Part shown: positions 11,527 to 23,620 of the stretch, piece by piece | Position numbering within the stretch: the stretch's first letter is position 1 | Layout: each line of letters opens with the position of its first letter | Source: Megascapheus bottae | Lineage: Eukaryota; Chordata; Mammalia; Rodentia; Geomyidae | Assembly (NCBI GenBank): GCA_024803745.1 | Contig: JANJXV010000024.1 | Coordinates: 5,550,106-5,614,105, forward strand | Reading direction: 5' to 3' | DNA length: 64,000 nucleotides | Translations under genes and position numbers: made by a program | The notes under the pieces: model-generated | Seen by the model: only the letters and a program-made list of their open reading frames with translations | Databases searched by the model: none | Told to the model about the DNA's origin: nothing

Positions 11527-13430
11527 CTCTTAGGAAACAAGAGATATCGCATAGGGAGTAATGGAAGACCTTGTCATTGTGCCGAGGAATACTCATATTC
11601 TAAGTACAGCTTCATTGAAACATAAAAAAGCTAGGGCAGGTGAGTTGCTTTGCTGCCTTATGTAGGCCCCAGACTATGTCATCTAACAGAAAGGTCAATG
11701 AATTTTGGGTAGGGGAATCTAACTTCATGTCAGAAGCTATTTTATATTCAGAGTATAATTCGGACACTTGGAGAAAACAGAATTCTTTACAGAATAGTAG
11801 TGAGTCTTAAATTACAAGATTAATTTATAACCCATTTTTGGATTTAGCATTTATTAAGTTGTTGCTAATTGGACTTTTCCATTTGCCCTTTGTGCCCACA
11901 TGGGTTCAAACACATATAGAGACTCTCAATACTAAACTTGAAGGTGATTACCTTCAAGTTTAGAAATATGAGAAATGTACCCTAAACCAAATAGTTCCTG
12001 GAATCTATTTGATAATGGTGGCAGATTACAACAGATTCAATGCAGAGTCAAAGTTAAGCAAACCTCTCTTTTTGTAGTTCTGAGACCCCATTATATTAAA
12101 TATTGGTCGACTGAGAATGTAGTAATAGAAGTAAGGACTCATGATAAGAATACAGGGATGGAGATACCTGTGTAACACATAGTGTCCTGGATAATGAGCC
12201 TAAAGGACAGGTCTGATATACTGTGGAGACATTAACACATTACTAGTATTATTATAGTCCAGTTGCCAAGCATTCAGCACAGAATGATTTCTTTGTAGAT
12301 TTAGAAACTAATCATCAGGATTTGAAACGAGGTATTTTGTAAAAAGAAAAATGAAATTTCCATCCAAATTTTGTTCTTCCTTAGATCTAAGTTCATTTGC
12401 ATTGACTTGTACAGCATGACCTACAAAGACTTCAGTCCTTCCTATAATATCTCACAATCATATTTTAAGATAAACAGCGCAGAGGGATAAAACCACATCA
12501 AAATTTTAATTTTAGCATTAAGAACACTTTGGATTAATTTGATACCCATGCAATGTTACCATGTTATTTCTTGCAAAGATATAAAAGGTCAATCCTTGAC
12601 ATAAAATTTTGAGCAGTCTTTTCATTATCTTTCTAATTTTTATTTAACCAAACCAGCTTTTTGTGGAACTAGCTTGAGGAAAATTGGGTTCCTGGGGTCA
12701 TTGAATGTATAACTTATACAATACTCTTTTGTACGGAGATGTTCTCAGTGTCAAGCCCTGGGATCTGACTGGGTGTTTTCCCATGTAGTTGTGTCTTGAT
12801 AAATATGTAAGGATAATGAGTTCAATGGACATAAAAGGTACTGACGAAGTAATGCTTAGCTAGCCAGTTGCTGAGATAAAGGAATAGAACAGCCCAAGCC
12901 ATGCAAAACTGGCTTTTATAAGTTCTCAGCATTTTATACACTCTTGCTGCTGGACAGATGCCAGGAGGAAAGGGAAGAAAATTGCAGTATCTCAGCCAAA
13001 GCAGAGCTCCAAGCTCTAGGAAAGAGGGGATAATATTTTCTCAATTATTATCTCATTTCAGTTTACCCAACTAGCTCTGGTTTTAGTGCTTGAACATCTA
13101 TACCTTTTATTTCAAATGAAATCACACTGCCAGAATGTCATATAGCTGGACCCTGAATCTAGTAATGGAAACTCCGCCAATTCTGCATGTTTAAAGCCAC
13201 AGTGTACTGAATCCTGCTTGGTGAGTGCTTCAGGGAGAAGGAAGGCTGGAAATTTTAGCTAAGCCTTACAGAGGCCAGATGTTTGAGAGATTATGCCATT
13301 GCCAAGTGACTCGGTCTTGAAGGAGAAATACATAGGCTATAAGAATTGTTCTTAAAGTTCTAAAAATGCCTTTGCCATTAACAAAGATATTTTGCATTTA
13401 TAAGAAAATGAAGAAAATGAAAATTTTCCA
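11527..13430. other. Unique sequence
   Basis: No repeat family or exon recognised in 1.9 kb. A 66-codon ORF at 11975-12175 has no recognisable motif and is treated as chance. Confidence 0.4.
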
Positions 13431-13600
13431 GCTGGGTCCTGGTGCCTCACACCTGTAATCCTAGCTACTCAAGAGGCTGAGATATGAGGATTGCAGTTCA
13501 AAGCCAGTCTGAACAGGAAAATCTGTGAGACTCTGATCTCCACTTAACAACCAGGAAACAGGAGATGGATCCTGTGGCTTTCAAAGGGATAGAGCGCTTG
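13431..13600 (+). repeat. B1-Geo composite SINE, 3'-truncated
   Basis: The B1-like head (GCTGGGTCCTGGTGCCTCA, TGTAATCCTAGCTACTCAAGAGGCTGAG, AAGCCAGTCTG) is followed by the start of the Geo-like half. It stops after GATAGAGCGCTTG at 13600, where an older L1 3' UTR begins. Confidence 0.8.
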
Positions 13601-13895
13601 TTTTTTATTTTTAATGTACTATGTGATGTTTTTTCTTTTCTCTTCTTTTTCCCCTTATGGTTTATCTCAAGCTGTTACTGTATTTGACTTTGTTGCCTGG
13701 TATATTGTATATGCATTTATTTGTTTATTTGAAATAGGAAATGGAAGGGGAAAAACAAGATATTAAGAGCATGTGGGGAGAGGGATAGTGGGAGAAAAAC
13801 ATGAGAAGCGGTATCAATATTCGGTGTACCCACTACCTGACGAATATAACTGTAACCCCCTATACTGTACTCCGACAATAAAATACAATAAAGAA
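13601..13895 (+). mobile_element. Older-type L1 3' UTR
   Basis: AATGTACTATGTGATG, CCCTTATGGTTTATCTCA, TGTTACTGTATTTGACTTTG, a polypurine tract (13738-13795), CTACCTGACGAATATAACTGTAACCCC and CAATAAAATACAATAAAG. The same order occurs at 48663 and 58495. This 3' UTR type ends TAACTGTAACCCC rather than TAATGTAACCCTTCTATTAATTA. Confidence 0.85.
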
Positions 13896-13907
13896 AAAAA
13901 ATTCCAT

Positions 13908-14140
13908 TGGGCACGGTGGCTCACGCCTGTAATCATACTCAGGAGGCTGAGAGCTGAAGCTCAAGGTTCAAAGCCACCTGAGCACTAAAGACACAAAAGG
14001 ACCTGAGACTTGTATCTCCAATTAACCCCTAGAAAAAGGTCAAGTGGGGCTTGGCTTAAGGGTAGGGCGGTAGCCTTGAGCTGAAGAGCTCAGGGATAGC
14101 ATCTAGGCAGATTTCAAGCCCTGGGACCCATTAGAAAAAC
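13908..14140 (+). repeat. B1-Geo composite SINE inserted in an L1 tail
   Basis: It starts GGGCACGGTGGCTCACGCCTGTAATC, the best preserved 7SL-like head in the window, and continues to CCTTGAGCTGAAGAGCTCAGGGATAG and a short A-rich tail. It sits directly after the AATAAAG/A-rich tail of the L1 ending at 13895. Confidence 0.85.
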
Positions 14141-14937
14141 ATTCAAACCCTATAAAGAACTACTCTTCCTCCTCCCCCATCAATGAAAAATGGCTCCACA
14201 TTTAATGGAAAGAAATAAAATAATAATGTGTGACAAAGAATATTTCTAAACATGCCCTAAAGTATTCACTATTTGAGACTTGGCAGAGAATGTTGGACTA
14301 CCCTAGAATATCTACTTAATCCTAATATACTTTTCACTAAAAGGGCAAATATATAATTTTCTATGAGATTGAAATTGGTTAGGCTAGATAACAGCCAAAT
14401 TCATTTGTACAGTCCAAAATGATGCTTTATCACGATTGATGGTTATGATTATGTGCAAGGCAAATCAAGGATAATACCAGAAATAGGTGAACATTAAATG
14501 AAGGAAAACAATGTGTGAATTTTGGAGGCCAAAGGAAGTAAGAGCACTCTCCAAGTTCTTTGGCATAAAATTTTCCAGTTGTTAGGGGCAGGGAATGATT
14601 TATATTGATTGCTCCTAATAACCTATATTGACTAGAAAAGACATATTATGGAGAATTTGTTATAAAATTATGGGAAGATATTAATTTTTTGTACTTTTGT
14701 GGGACTCACATCATTAAAGGGAAAATTTCTTTATTGATGCCGTGAGAAACTGGCTTTGTTTCTGCCTTTGAAATGTTCCTGCTTGCATAATGTTATGTAA
14801 GTCAAGAAATGAAGTTTAAGATCACAAAAAGAGAGAACTTGTGAAATTAAGGGAGGAGAAATTCAGTACATTGGAAATTATATTACTGTCAGAGAGAAGA
14901 CATTTTATGAGCTTCATTTCTCTTGGAAATATTTGGA
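14141..14937. other. Unique sequence
   Basis: No gene or repeat recognised. Confidence 0.4.
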
Positions 14938-15627
14938 CAGAAACAAGAACATACTAAATCCAGTAGCACAACGATGTTCATTGCAGCACTATTTACCATA
15001 GCAAAGATATGGAACCAAACCAGATGCCCCTCAGAAGATTATTGGATCAACAAGATGTGATATTTATATGGAATTCTATGCTGCTGTCAGAAAGAATGAC
15101 ATTGCCCCATTTGTAAGGAAATGGAAAGACTAGGAAAAATCATATTAAGTGAAGTAAGCCAGACTCAAAGGAACATAGGTTCAATGGTTTCCCTCATTTG
15201 TCATAATCAGTAGAAACCTTGGGCTCTCCTAACAGAGATTTATCATAGAACAAAACCTAGATACATAAGGCCATATAGCATGACACTAAACGAAAGGACC
15301 TCCAGGATGTAGAAACAAAAGCCATATAATGAGTGATTGTTGTTCTTAATGTACTATGTTATCTCTCATCTCTTTTTCTGTCCCTTGGTTATCTCATATT
15401 ATTGTAATATTTCACCTTGTTATCTGATATGTTGGTTATGTGCACATTTGGTTATTTGAAATTGGATATGGAAAGGAGGAAAACAAGAGGAGTGGATGGG
15501 GGGAGGAGGAGGGTAATGGGGACCAAGATTTGAGAAAGGGTATCAATGTATGTGAAGTAATGCACCTTCTCTCTGGTGAATATAATGTAACCCTTCTATT
15601 AATTGCAATAAAAATATATGAAAAAAT
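14938..15627 (+). mobile_element. L1 3' end: last part of ORF2 and young-type 3' UTR
   Basis: It begins CAGAAACAAGAACATACTAAATCC and encodes broken ORF2 C-terminal sequence ([12 protein letters not shown] region, with a stop before YLYGIL). The 3' UTR has a G-rich tract at 15470-15520 and ends in TGTAACCCTTCTATTAATTGCAATAAAAATAT. 5'-truncated; no clear TSD found. Confidence 0.9.
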
Positions 15628-16925
15628 ACTACCTACAGTATTACAGGAACAGTTAGTATACTACAAATGGCATTTAAATCTTGACTGAATTTCAGTACAA
15701 ACAAATCATTCTTATAAATTCACTTTCCATCATTATGGAACACCTGTGATTTCAGTCCTCTCTAGAACTATGTTTGTATTATGTGAAAGAAAATGACATT
15801 AAAAATGAAGTAAAATAGAAGGAAAAGGCATAACATAGAAAGGGACAGTTAGCCAATAACTAAATCCAATAATATGTGAAAAGGAAATACATGAGATATA
15901 GTTAGTGAGGAATGTTTGAATGAAAATTTCATTTCCAGTAGAGTAGTGGTAATTTGTTTTTTTTAAGCCTGGTGGTTGGAAATATCAGAGCATCGGTGTA
16001 ATATATATTGCAGTGGAAGAGTGTCATGAATGAATTCCAAAGTAGGTGCCTTATACTTAGTCACCTTTGCATATAGAAAGGAGTATTTAGGGTATTCAGC
16101 CCAGACGCCTGTTTTAACTTTAAATCTTAGCAAACAATGAGCTCTGCTTGTGTCCTTTAGGAAATTTAGATTTTTCCATTGGTTTTATTGCTCATTTTTT
16201 AGAGATAGATGATAAATTACACTAAATATGATTTATAGAAACAGTTCAAGATTTTCCCCTTACATTACAACTGCATAAATTGCACATTAATATATGTACA
16301 TAGCTCTCTACAGAGTCCTCTAGGCTAGCCTCCTGTTACCTACATTCTTGTGAAAAGTAATAAGTTTTTCTTACATTAAATGTTTTTGTTCCATTTATTT
16401 TTTATCCATTATGGTTCACATTATTATTTAAATGTTATTATACAATATACAATATAAAATTAAGATTCTGGATTTCCCTGAAGAAAAGATAGAGGTTAGA
16501 CCAGACATCTCCTTCATCTTTATTCTCACAAAAATAAACAATATTTTTCATGAATTTATTGTCAGCTTTTGGAAATTCATTTTTATTGTATTATAGAAAT
16601 GTTAACATATATATCTGCATATCTGATTACATTAAATAAAATTAAAAATAACCATGACAATGTTGCGGTTTCATTTATTGAAATAAGTTATTTTTGCAGT
16701 AGGGATTTTAGTATTTGGAGTAAGAAATGATTAAATAAAAGATGAACGTTTTAATTGGTTCTCCTAGTTGGCATAATTATAGGAAACCACATCATTGAAG
16801 ATGCACTTCCTAATGCAGATATCTCTTCACTTAAACAATATTCAATGTCTATATTTGAGATATATGGCTGACTTTTTACAATTAAATTATATTATACTCA
16901 TACTCGTGTCCATAGGCAATAATTA
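15628..16925. other. AT-rich unique sequence
   Basis: No gene or repeat recognised. Confidence 0.4.
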
Positions 16926-17110
16926 TGGAGTGGGCATGGTGGTATATGCTTATAATCACAGCTACCTGGGGATAGAGACAGGAAGAATGTGAGTTCCAAG
17001 CTAACCTGGGAAAACTAAAAATTTATGAAAATAAAAGTTTAGAGGTAGAATTCAAGTGCTCAAGTACTTGTCCAGCACATATACAGACCAATGACCAGTA
17101 ACAATCCCAC
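16926..17110 (+). repeat. Old B1 plus ID-like SINE (B1-dID type)
   Basis: The B1 part is GGGCATGGTGGTATATGCTTATAATCACAGCTAC, then GAGTTCCAAGCTAACCTGGG (16928-17010). It is followed by a worn ID-like part with AAGTACTTGTCCAGCACATA and CCAGTAACAATCCC (17045-17108). It lacks the Geo blocks. Old and diverged. Confidence 0.6.
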
Positions 17111-18837
17111 ATTAAAATAAATTACAAATGGTAGGAAAGGGATAAGAACTAGGAAAGGTAATGTCCTTAAATCACTCAGATTCCTGTGGCATATGTATGT
17201 ATCCTTCCACTTACATCTTTTGAATGACTATAAATTTTCTGTTTTTATTTCTGACATGAAATCAGAAAATAGAAATGAAAAGCATATAACTTGAAACACA
17301 AAGCTGTTTAGAAAAATAAAATGTGTGTAATGATGACACTCGTGGGTTATTGTTTTAATGATGTTGTCAATATGTGAGGTGTAGTTAGAAGCACACACTT
17401 AATTTTCTCTGTAGAGATTAGAACACCTTCTGTTACAACAATATATCTATGTCCCTGGTTAATGATTTGTGCTTGTTTGATGAACTCGCACAATATGGCT
17501 GGGGCCTGGAAAACAACAGTTTTTGTCCAAAAAAGCCATGTATCCAACTGAGGAAATAAAATTTGAAATGTCTAAAGCTTTTACTTGTTATGATTTAGCA
17601 ATCATGTCAGAACACTGCCCAAATGACTAGAATTAGTTTAAAGGTTTTCAGAATTTTTGCTCAGTGTTTCATCATAATGGCCCTTGTATGTAGATAATAT
17701 AATAATTACTGTGGAGGAAACTGTACTCAGATATTTAACTTCAGCCTCCTATATATATGGCCTTGTTTAGATTCCGTGATAAATCTTCAAACCTTGTATG
17801 TCTATGATTGTTTACCTTAACCTACAAAGAAACAACAACAACAAAATGAACCAATTACTGAAACTAATATAAGAACCAAATCTCCAAATACAGGGTAAAT
17901 GATTCAGTTTCCCAGGTATAGAACAGAATTTTCATTTAAATGTCTTTGGATGAGAAAAATAAAACAATAGGAAAAGTTTTTTATTATCACCTACTGTATT
18001 TTATTAGAGAAAATGTACTCAGGTTACATATGTGATTGAAGTCAACTACTCCCAATGAGGTTCCTGAGAATAGGAGACACAGAATTCATTAAGATATGAC
18101 TATGTCACAGAACAGTTCTTCAGATAATCTGAGTAGTGTCACAATGACAGAAGGGGAGAGGTTGGGTTGGAGCTAGCTGTGTTAAAAATGAATATTGTTT
18201 GCAAGGTTGTGAGCATTGCTATGGTGTATCCAGCTAACTTTATTCCCCACTACTGTTTGGAAAAGCTTTTAATTATGAGGTTATTAAAACTTCTTTAGGT
18301 TTACCTAAACTTCCTTGGAAGGTTGTACAACACCCCCCAGAATTTAAAGGTAAGTATTATTCTCAAGTGAAATCATTTTTGTGATATGATTACATGATAC
18401 ACCAGAACAATGTATAAAAAACAAGTGCAGCTACATGTGCCTGAAAAATCTATGAAAGGATGGATTCACCAGCAGTGAGTGATTTATGAATTGTACATAG
18501 CAAGTTTACTTAAAACCGGGGTCAAAGAATTCCTCCTGAACTCTCACTGCTCAAATGTGATGGCTGATCCAATGGATTTGTTGAACCTATTGCTACAAAG
18601 AAACCAGAAAGATGATGAAATATCATTTATTGAAATGGCTTTTAGGAGTATCAATGTCACTTATTGAAATGTCTTTTAGGTACATATTCATAAGATTTTA
18701 GTCTAACGATCCTAAATTTTCATTTAAGCAAATCATTCTTATTTTGTATATTGTCACAAAAGTCTTAGCTTAAAATGCTTTCATCAGTCCAGAATTCAGA
18801 AAAATTACTATCAGCTTGAATTAAAGGCTGGTAGTTT
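17111..18837. other. AT-rich unique sequence
   Basis: No gene or repeat recognised. Confidence 0.4.
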
Positions 18838-19904
18838 AAGAAAATGCTCCTGTTCTCAAAAAACTGAATCACTCCAAAACTAATCTCCAAAAAAACAACC
18901 ATCCCATTGAAAGATGGGCCAAAGACTTAAAGAAAGTCTTCTCTGAAGTAGAAACAAAAATGGCCTATAGACACATGAAAAAATGCTCAACATATCTGGT
19001 CATAAAAGAAATGCAAATCAAAACAACTCTAAGATTCTACCTCACTCCAGTTAGAATGGCCAGGATCAAAAAATCTAATAACAACACATGCTGGAGGGGA
19101 TTTCAACAACTATGGAAAACAGTATGGCAGTTCCTCAAAAGACTAAACTTAGAGCTCCCCTATGACCCAGCAATTCTACTCCTTGGCATTAAGCCAATCA
19201 TCCAGAAACAAGGGCATACTAAATCCATTAGCACAACGATGTTCATTGCAACACTATTTACCATAGCAAAGATATGGAACCATACCAGATGTCCCTCAGT
19301 TGATGAGCAGATCAACAAGATGTGGTATTTATACACAATGGAATTCTATGCTGCTGTCAGAAAGAAGGACATCACCCTATTTGTAAGGAAATTGAAAGAC
19401 TTGGAAACAATCATATTAAGTGAAGCTAGTGAAAGGAACATAGGCTAATGGTTTCTCTCATTTGTCCTAATCAGTAGAAACCTTAGGCTCTCCTAGCAGA
19501 GATTTACAATAGAACAAAATCTAGAGACATTAGGCCAAATAGTATGACACTAAATGTAAGGACCTCCAGGATAAGGAAACAAAAGCCATATAATGAATGA
19601 CTGTTGTTCTTAATGTAGTATGTTATCTCTCATTTCTTTTGCCATCCCTTGGTTATCTCATATTGTTACAATATTTCACCTTGATATCTGATATATTTTA
19701 TATGTGCTTAATTGGTTATTCGAAATTGGATAGGGAAGGGGGAAATCAAGATAAGCGGGGGAGGGTGGGAGGGAAATGGGGACCATGTCATGAGAAAGAG
19801 TATCAATGTTTGTGAAGTTATGCACCTTCTATCTGGTGAATATAATGTAACCCTTTTATTAATCACAATAAAAAACTATTTTAAAAAAAGAAAATGCTTC
19901 TGTT
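18838..19904 (+). mobile_element. 5'-truncated L1 with 17-bp TSD
   Basis: The body (18855-19887) runs from the ORF2 C-terminal region to the 3' UTR. It carries CTAATCTCCAAAAAAACAACC at the start, the young-type G-rich 3' UTR at 19733-19790, and GTAACCCTTTTATTAATCACAATAAAAAAC at the end. Flanking repeats AAGAAAATGCTCCTGTT (18838-18854) and AAGAAAATGCTTCTGTT (19888-19904) differ at one base. An internal deletion removes the Cys-rich segment. Confidence 0.93.
18960..19448 (+). pseudogene. L1 ORF2 C-terminal fragment, internally deleted
   Basis: This 162-codon open stretch is the tail of L1 ORF2, the endonuclease/reverse transcriptase that drives target-primed insertion. Recognisable blocks are [10 protein letters not shown] at the start, [22 protein letters not shown], then the [46 protein letters not shown] and [11 protein letters not shown] blocks. 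The Cys-rich segment is mostly missing. In the 41-kb and 55-kb copies CWR.C is followed by [14 protein letters not shown], whereas here CWRGF runs straight into [11 protein letters not shown], an in-frame loss of roughly 50 bases. RT and endonuclease domains are absent through 5' truncation. Methionine 18960 is simply the first ATG, not a real start. Confidence 0.9.
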
Positions 19905-20094
19905 GTTCAAAAACCATTAAACTCTGAGCCTTTTCTTATGTAATTGTCAATGTGTATGGGAGAATAAAGAAAGTTAAAGTACATATTTTGACTTATGGAA
20001 TATACTCTTTCAAAATTGTATTCATAATAACTATTATAGAGTATATAAAACAGTAACAGGGGGTAAAGAAATATGATGCAGTAAACTTGGACAA

Positions 20095-20406
20095 GTCCAT
20101 ACTAATTTTTTTCTTCATATATTTTTATTGTAATTAATAGAAGGGTTACATGATATTTGCCAGATAGATGGTGCATTAATTCCCATACATTGATACCCTT
20201 TCACACGTCTTGGTCCCCATTTCCCTCTCCCCACCCCCACGCCGCATCTTGTTTCTCAAGGGCAGAGCTCTACCACTTGAGCCTCAGCACCACTTCTGGC
20301 TTTTTTCTATGTTTGTGGTACCGAGGAATCGAACCTGGGTCTTCGTGCATGCCAGGCAAGCACTCTACCACTAGGCCAAACTCCCAGCCCGTCCATACTA
20401 ATTTTT
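20095..20406 (-). mobile_element. Chimeric IDL-Geo SINE / L1 3'-end retroposon with 16-bp TSD
   Basis: Read on the minus strand from 20390: the SINE head GGGCTGGGAGTTTGGCC, the B-box-like GGTTCGATTCC, CCACAAACATAG and the Geo half up to GAGCTCTGCCCTTGAG. The sequence then switches at about 20256 into L1 3' UTR (CAAGATGCGGCG..., G-rich tract, GTGCACCATCTATCTGGC, ATCATGTAACCCTTCTATTA) ending in an A-rich tail at 20111. The perfect repeat GTCCATACTAATTTTT at 20095-20110 and 20391-20406 encloses the whole unit. SINE and L1 share GAAA at the join. This fits template switching by the L1 machinery. Confidence 0.92.
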
Positions 20407-21329
20407 ATAACTCCTTATTTGTGGACCTAAATTATGTCATTTAAATTGTATTTTAATATTCTCATTTAAAAATTTAAAACGATTTTTATCATTTACTATT
20501 TGTTTATATTTCATTCATTTTATTTAGAAAAAACATGATTTGGGAAGTTTATGATATTATTGAAATTGAAAATTGGATTATTTGCTAATTAACACTGCTG
20601 TTAGTTCAAATACATTAGCTTGAATAGCTGAAAGATTGTTGGAATTAATTTTTTAATAATTGATTATGGTATCCTGTAATCTTATAAGAAGGAATAAATA
20701 TAAGATGGAATCTGTTTACTTGTGGTGAGAGTACTGTGTTCTTTCCTGGGAGTTCTCTTTAGGAAGTCTGAAAGATACTCAAGAGAAGAGTGTGTTTCTC
20801 AATCTGTGCCTGAACATCATAGCAGGTCCCTGCACTAGGAAGAGCTGTTTTTGTTTCATTTGGAGAAGGAGAGAATTTGTAACAAGAAAAATCTCTTGAA
20901 TTAGTTCAAGGACTTACATCACAAAGGAAGGTTGATTGCCATTATGACACAATGGAGGTTAGAATAGGAGGTGAAAGGTAAAAACTGTGACCCTATAATC
21001 GTTTCCTGTTACACTTGAGAGAATGAATTCTGTAATCTTATTGATTCTATTTCATAAAGGATTAACTTGCCTCTTAAATGAATTTATATTCATATATAAG
21101 CTTTATTCTATTAATCTTTATTACTATGAGTCAATTCCATATTATAATAAAGTTACACCAGTACCCATGTAATTTTCCTAAATGGATTTATTTCCAGAAA
21201 ATTATGTGACAATATTATACTATTTTAGTTCCCACTAAAATATGGACAGTGTCAGAATTCATACCTTTGAAGTGTTTTTCCATATTATTGATAAATTTCT
21301 TGTGCTTTTTTTTAAGTTGTGAGATATCT
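20407..21329. other. AT-rich unique sequence
   Basis: No gene or repeat recognised. Confidence 0.4.
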
Positions 21330-21595
21330 TTTCCTTTAAAAATCTTTATTGTTATGATGAATATGATACACTGTAGTTATGTAAGTCAGGTGATGAGTAC
21401 AGCGTTGCCCGGCAGATGTGGCACCGATCTTTAGCCAGAGAACTTTGTGGAACCATTAAGGAGATCCTGAACATAACCTCCAGTCTGTGGGGTGTAATGT
21501 TGATGGCTGACATCCTCGTGACATCATAAATGATGTCAACAGGGGCGCAGGGCAATGCCCGGCCAGGTAAGAACAACAACAACAAAAAAGTCGTC
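21330..21595 (-). mobile_element. Unclassified retroposon-like block with old L1-like tail
   Basis: The left edge (rc) ends AACAATAAAGATTTTTAAAGG, preceded by an ACTCATCACCTGACTTACATAACTACAGTG motif that resembles the ends of the older L1 3' UTRs at 5150 and 23243. The remainder (21405-21580) is markedly GC-richer than its surroundings and is not recognised. It contains a 9-bp inverted repeat at 21519-21538. It may be part of an L1 5' region, an LTR fragment or an unrelated retroposon. Confidence 0.35.
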
Positions 21596-21727
21596 TAGAA
21601 TAATTTAGTTCTTTTTTATTATCATTTTTTTCAAGAACCAATAAATTTTGTTTATCGTTTTCTTTAAATTTAATTTTATTATTTATTTTTATTAGTACAT
21701 GTGAGTGAAAAAGGGTAAGAATATTTC

Positions 21728-23242
21728 TTTTTTTATATATTTTTATTGTAATTAGAAGGGTTACATTATATTCACCAGATAGAGGGTGCATTACTTCACA
21801 TACATTGATACTCTTTCTCACGTCTTGGTCCCCATTTCCCTCCCCCCACCCCGCCCATCATCTTGTTTTCCCCCCTTCCCTATCCTATTGCAAATAACCA
21901 AATATGCATATATCCAATATATCAGATAACAAGATGAAATACTGTAACAATATGAGATAACCAAGGGACAGCAAAAGAGCTGACATAACACAGTACATTA
22001 AGGACAACCATCACTCATTATATGGCTTTTGTTCTATATCCTGGAGGTCCTTTCATTTAGTGTCATCCTATATGGCCTTTTGTATCTAGGTTTTGTTCTA
22101 TTGTAAATCTCTGCTAGGAGAGCCCAAGATTTCTACTGATTATGACAAATGAGGGAAACCATTGAGCCTAAGGTCCTTTGAGTCTGGCTTACTTCACTTA
22201 ATACGATCTTTCCCAATTCTTTCCATTTTCTTACAAATGGAGCGATGTCGTTCTTTCTGACAGCAGCATAGAATTCCACTGTGTATAAATACCACATCTT
22301 GCTGATCCACTCATCAACTGAGGGACATCTGATTTGGTTCCATACCTTTGCTATGGTAAATAGTGTTGCAGTGAACATCGTTGTGCTAGTGGATTTAGTA
22401 TGCCCTTGTTTCTGGATGATTGGCTAAATGCCAAGGAGTGGAATTGCTGGGTCATAGGGGAACTCTATGTTTAGTCTTTTGAGGAACTGCCATACTGTTT
22501 TCCATAGTTGTTGAACATTGTCATAGTGATCCCTCCTGGCCACATCCCCTCCAGCATGTGTTGTTATTAGATTTTTTGATCCTGGCCATTCTAACTGGAG
22601 TGAGGTCGAATCAGAGTTGTTTTGATTTGCATGTCTTTTTCGCCAAAGATGTTGAGCATTTATTCATGTGTCTATAGGTCAATCTTATTTCTTCTTCAGA
22701 GAAGACTCTAAGTCTTTGGTTCATCTTTTAATGGGATGGTTGTTTCTTTGGAGATTACTTTTGGAGTGATTCAATTTTTTGAGCTGTTGATATATTTTAG
22801 ATATGAGGCCTTTGTCTGTTGTATGGTTAGTGAAGATCTTCTCCCACTCTGTAGGCTTTCTAGTTAATTTGCTAGCTATGTCCTATGCCATGCAGATGCT
22901 CTGCAGTTTAATGCAGTCACACTTATCCAGACTTTCTCTGATTTGTTCTGTTTCTGGGTACTTATTAAGAAAGATTTGACCTGTGCCAAGGAAACCTCGT
23001 GTATCTCCTATTCTTTCTTGTAAGGTTTTCAGTGTATTTGCTTTTACCTTGATGTCTTTGATCCATTTAGAGTTAATCCTGGTGCAGGGTCACAAAGAAG
23101 GATTCAACTTTAGTTTTTTGCAAGTGCTTAACCAGTCCTGCCAGCACCACTTTTTGAAGAGGCTGTATTTCTTCCATTCTATTTTTTTTGGCTCCCTTAT
23201 CAAAGTTTAGTTGGCCATAGGTCTGTGGGTTAATATCTGGGT
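21728..23242 (-). mobile_element. 5'-truncated L1, 1.5 kb, ORF2 C-terminus and 3' UTR
   Basis: From the left: A tail as poly-T, TTTTATTGTAATTAGAAGGG, the 3' UTR with its polypurine tract as a C/T run (21836-21890), then ORF2 C-terminal blocks in reverse. These include 22200-22380 (VRK..I/EFYAA/WYLY/ISKMW region), 22480-22560 (Cys-rich region, GGATGTGGCCAGGAGGGATCACTATGAC in rc) and 23030-23240 (NSKWIKDI, WQDWLST, DKGAKK). It ends in CCAGATATTAACCCACAGACC (rc). The site corresponding to the nonsense codon of the 41-kb and 46-kb copies reads CAAGAA here. Frames are broken. Confidence 0.92.
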
Positions 23243-23417
23243 ATTTTATTGTCAGGCTGATGTACAGAGCAGTTACAGTTACATTCATCAGGTAGTGGGT
23301 GCATTACTTCTTGAACACTGATGCCCCTTCCCATGTTTTCCTTCCTTTCCTTCCCTATTTCAAATAAACTCATAAACTTATATACAATATACCAGGTACC
23401 AAAGTCAGAGCCACAAG

Positions 23418-23492
<75 letters not shown>

Positions 23493-23620
23493 ACTTCACA
23501 CAGTAGGTTAAGAAAAACAACCACAAACTAAAACTGTTATTTCCATATCCTTGAATTCATTTACTTATCCTTATCCTATATGGCTATATTCACATAGATA
23601 TTGTGCTATTGTGGTTCCTA
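23243..23620 (-). mobile_element. Older-type L1 3' UTR interrupted by (GA)n
   Basis: ATTTTATTGTCAGGCTGATGTACAG, GTTACAGTTACATTCATCAGGTAGTGGGTGCATTACTT and a C/T-rich tract, then TATACAATATACCAGGTACCAAAGTCAGA, mirror the older-type 3' UTR at 13601. After the microsatellite it continues with AGTAGGTTAAGAAAAACAACCACA and CCTATATGGCTATATTCACATA to about 23620. Confidence 0.8.
23419..23490. repeat. (GA)n microsatellite
   Basis: About 36 uninterrupted GA units inside the older L1 3' UTR. ORFs reading it as RERE or SLSL are artefacts. Confidence 0.97.

Noticed and set aside
23230..23526. Serine/leucine-repeat and Arg/Glu-repeat proteins
   Set aside because: Both strands simply translate the (GA)n microsatellite at 23419-23490.
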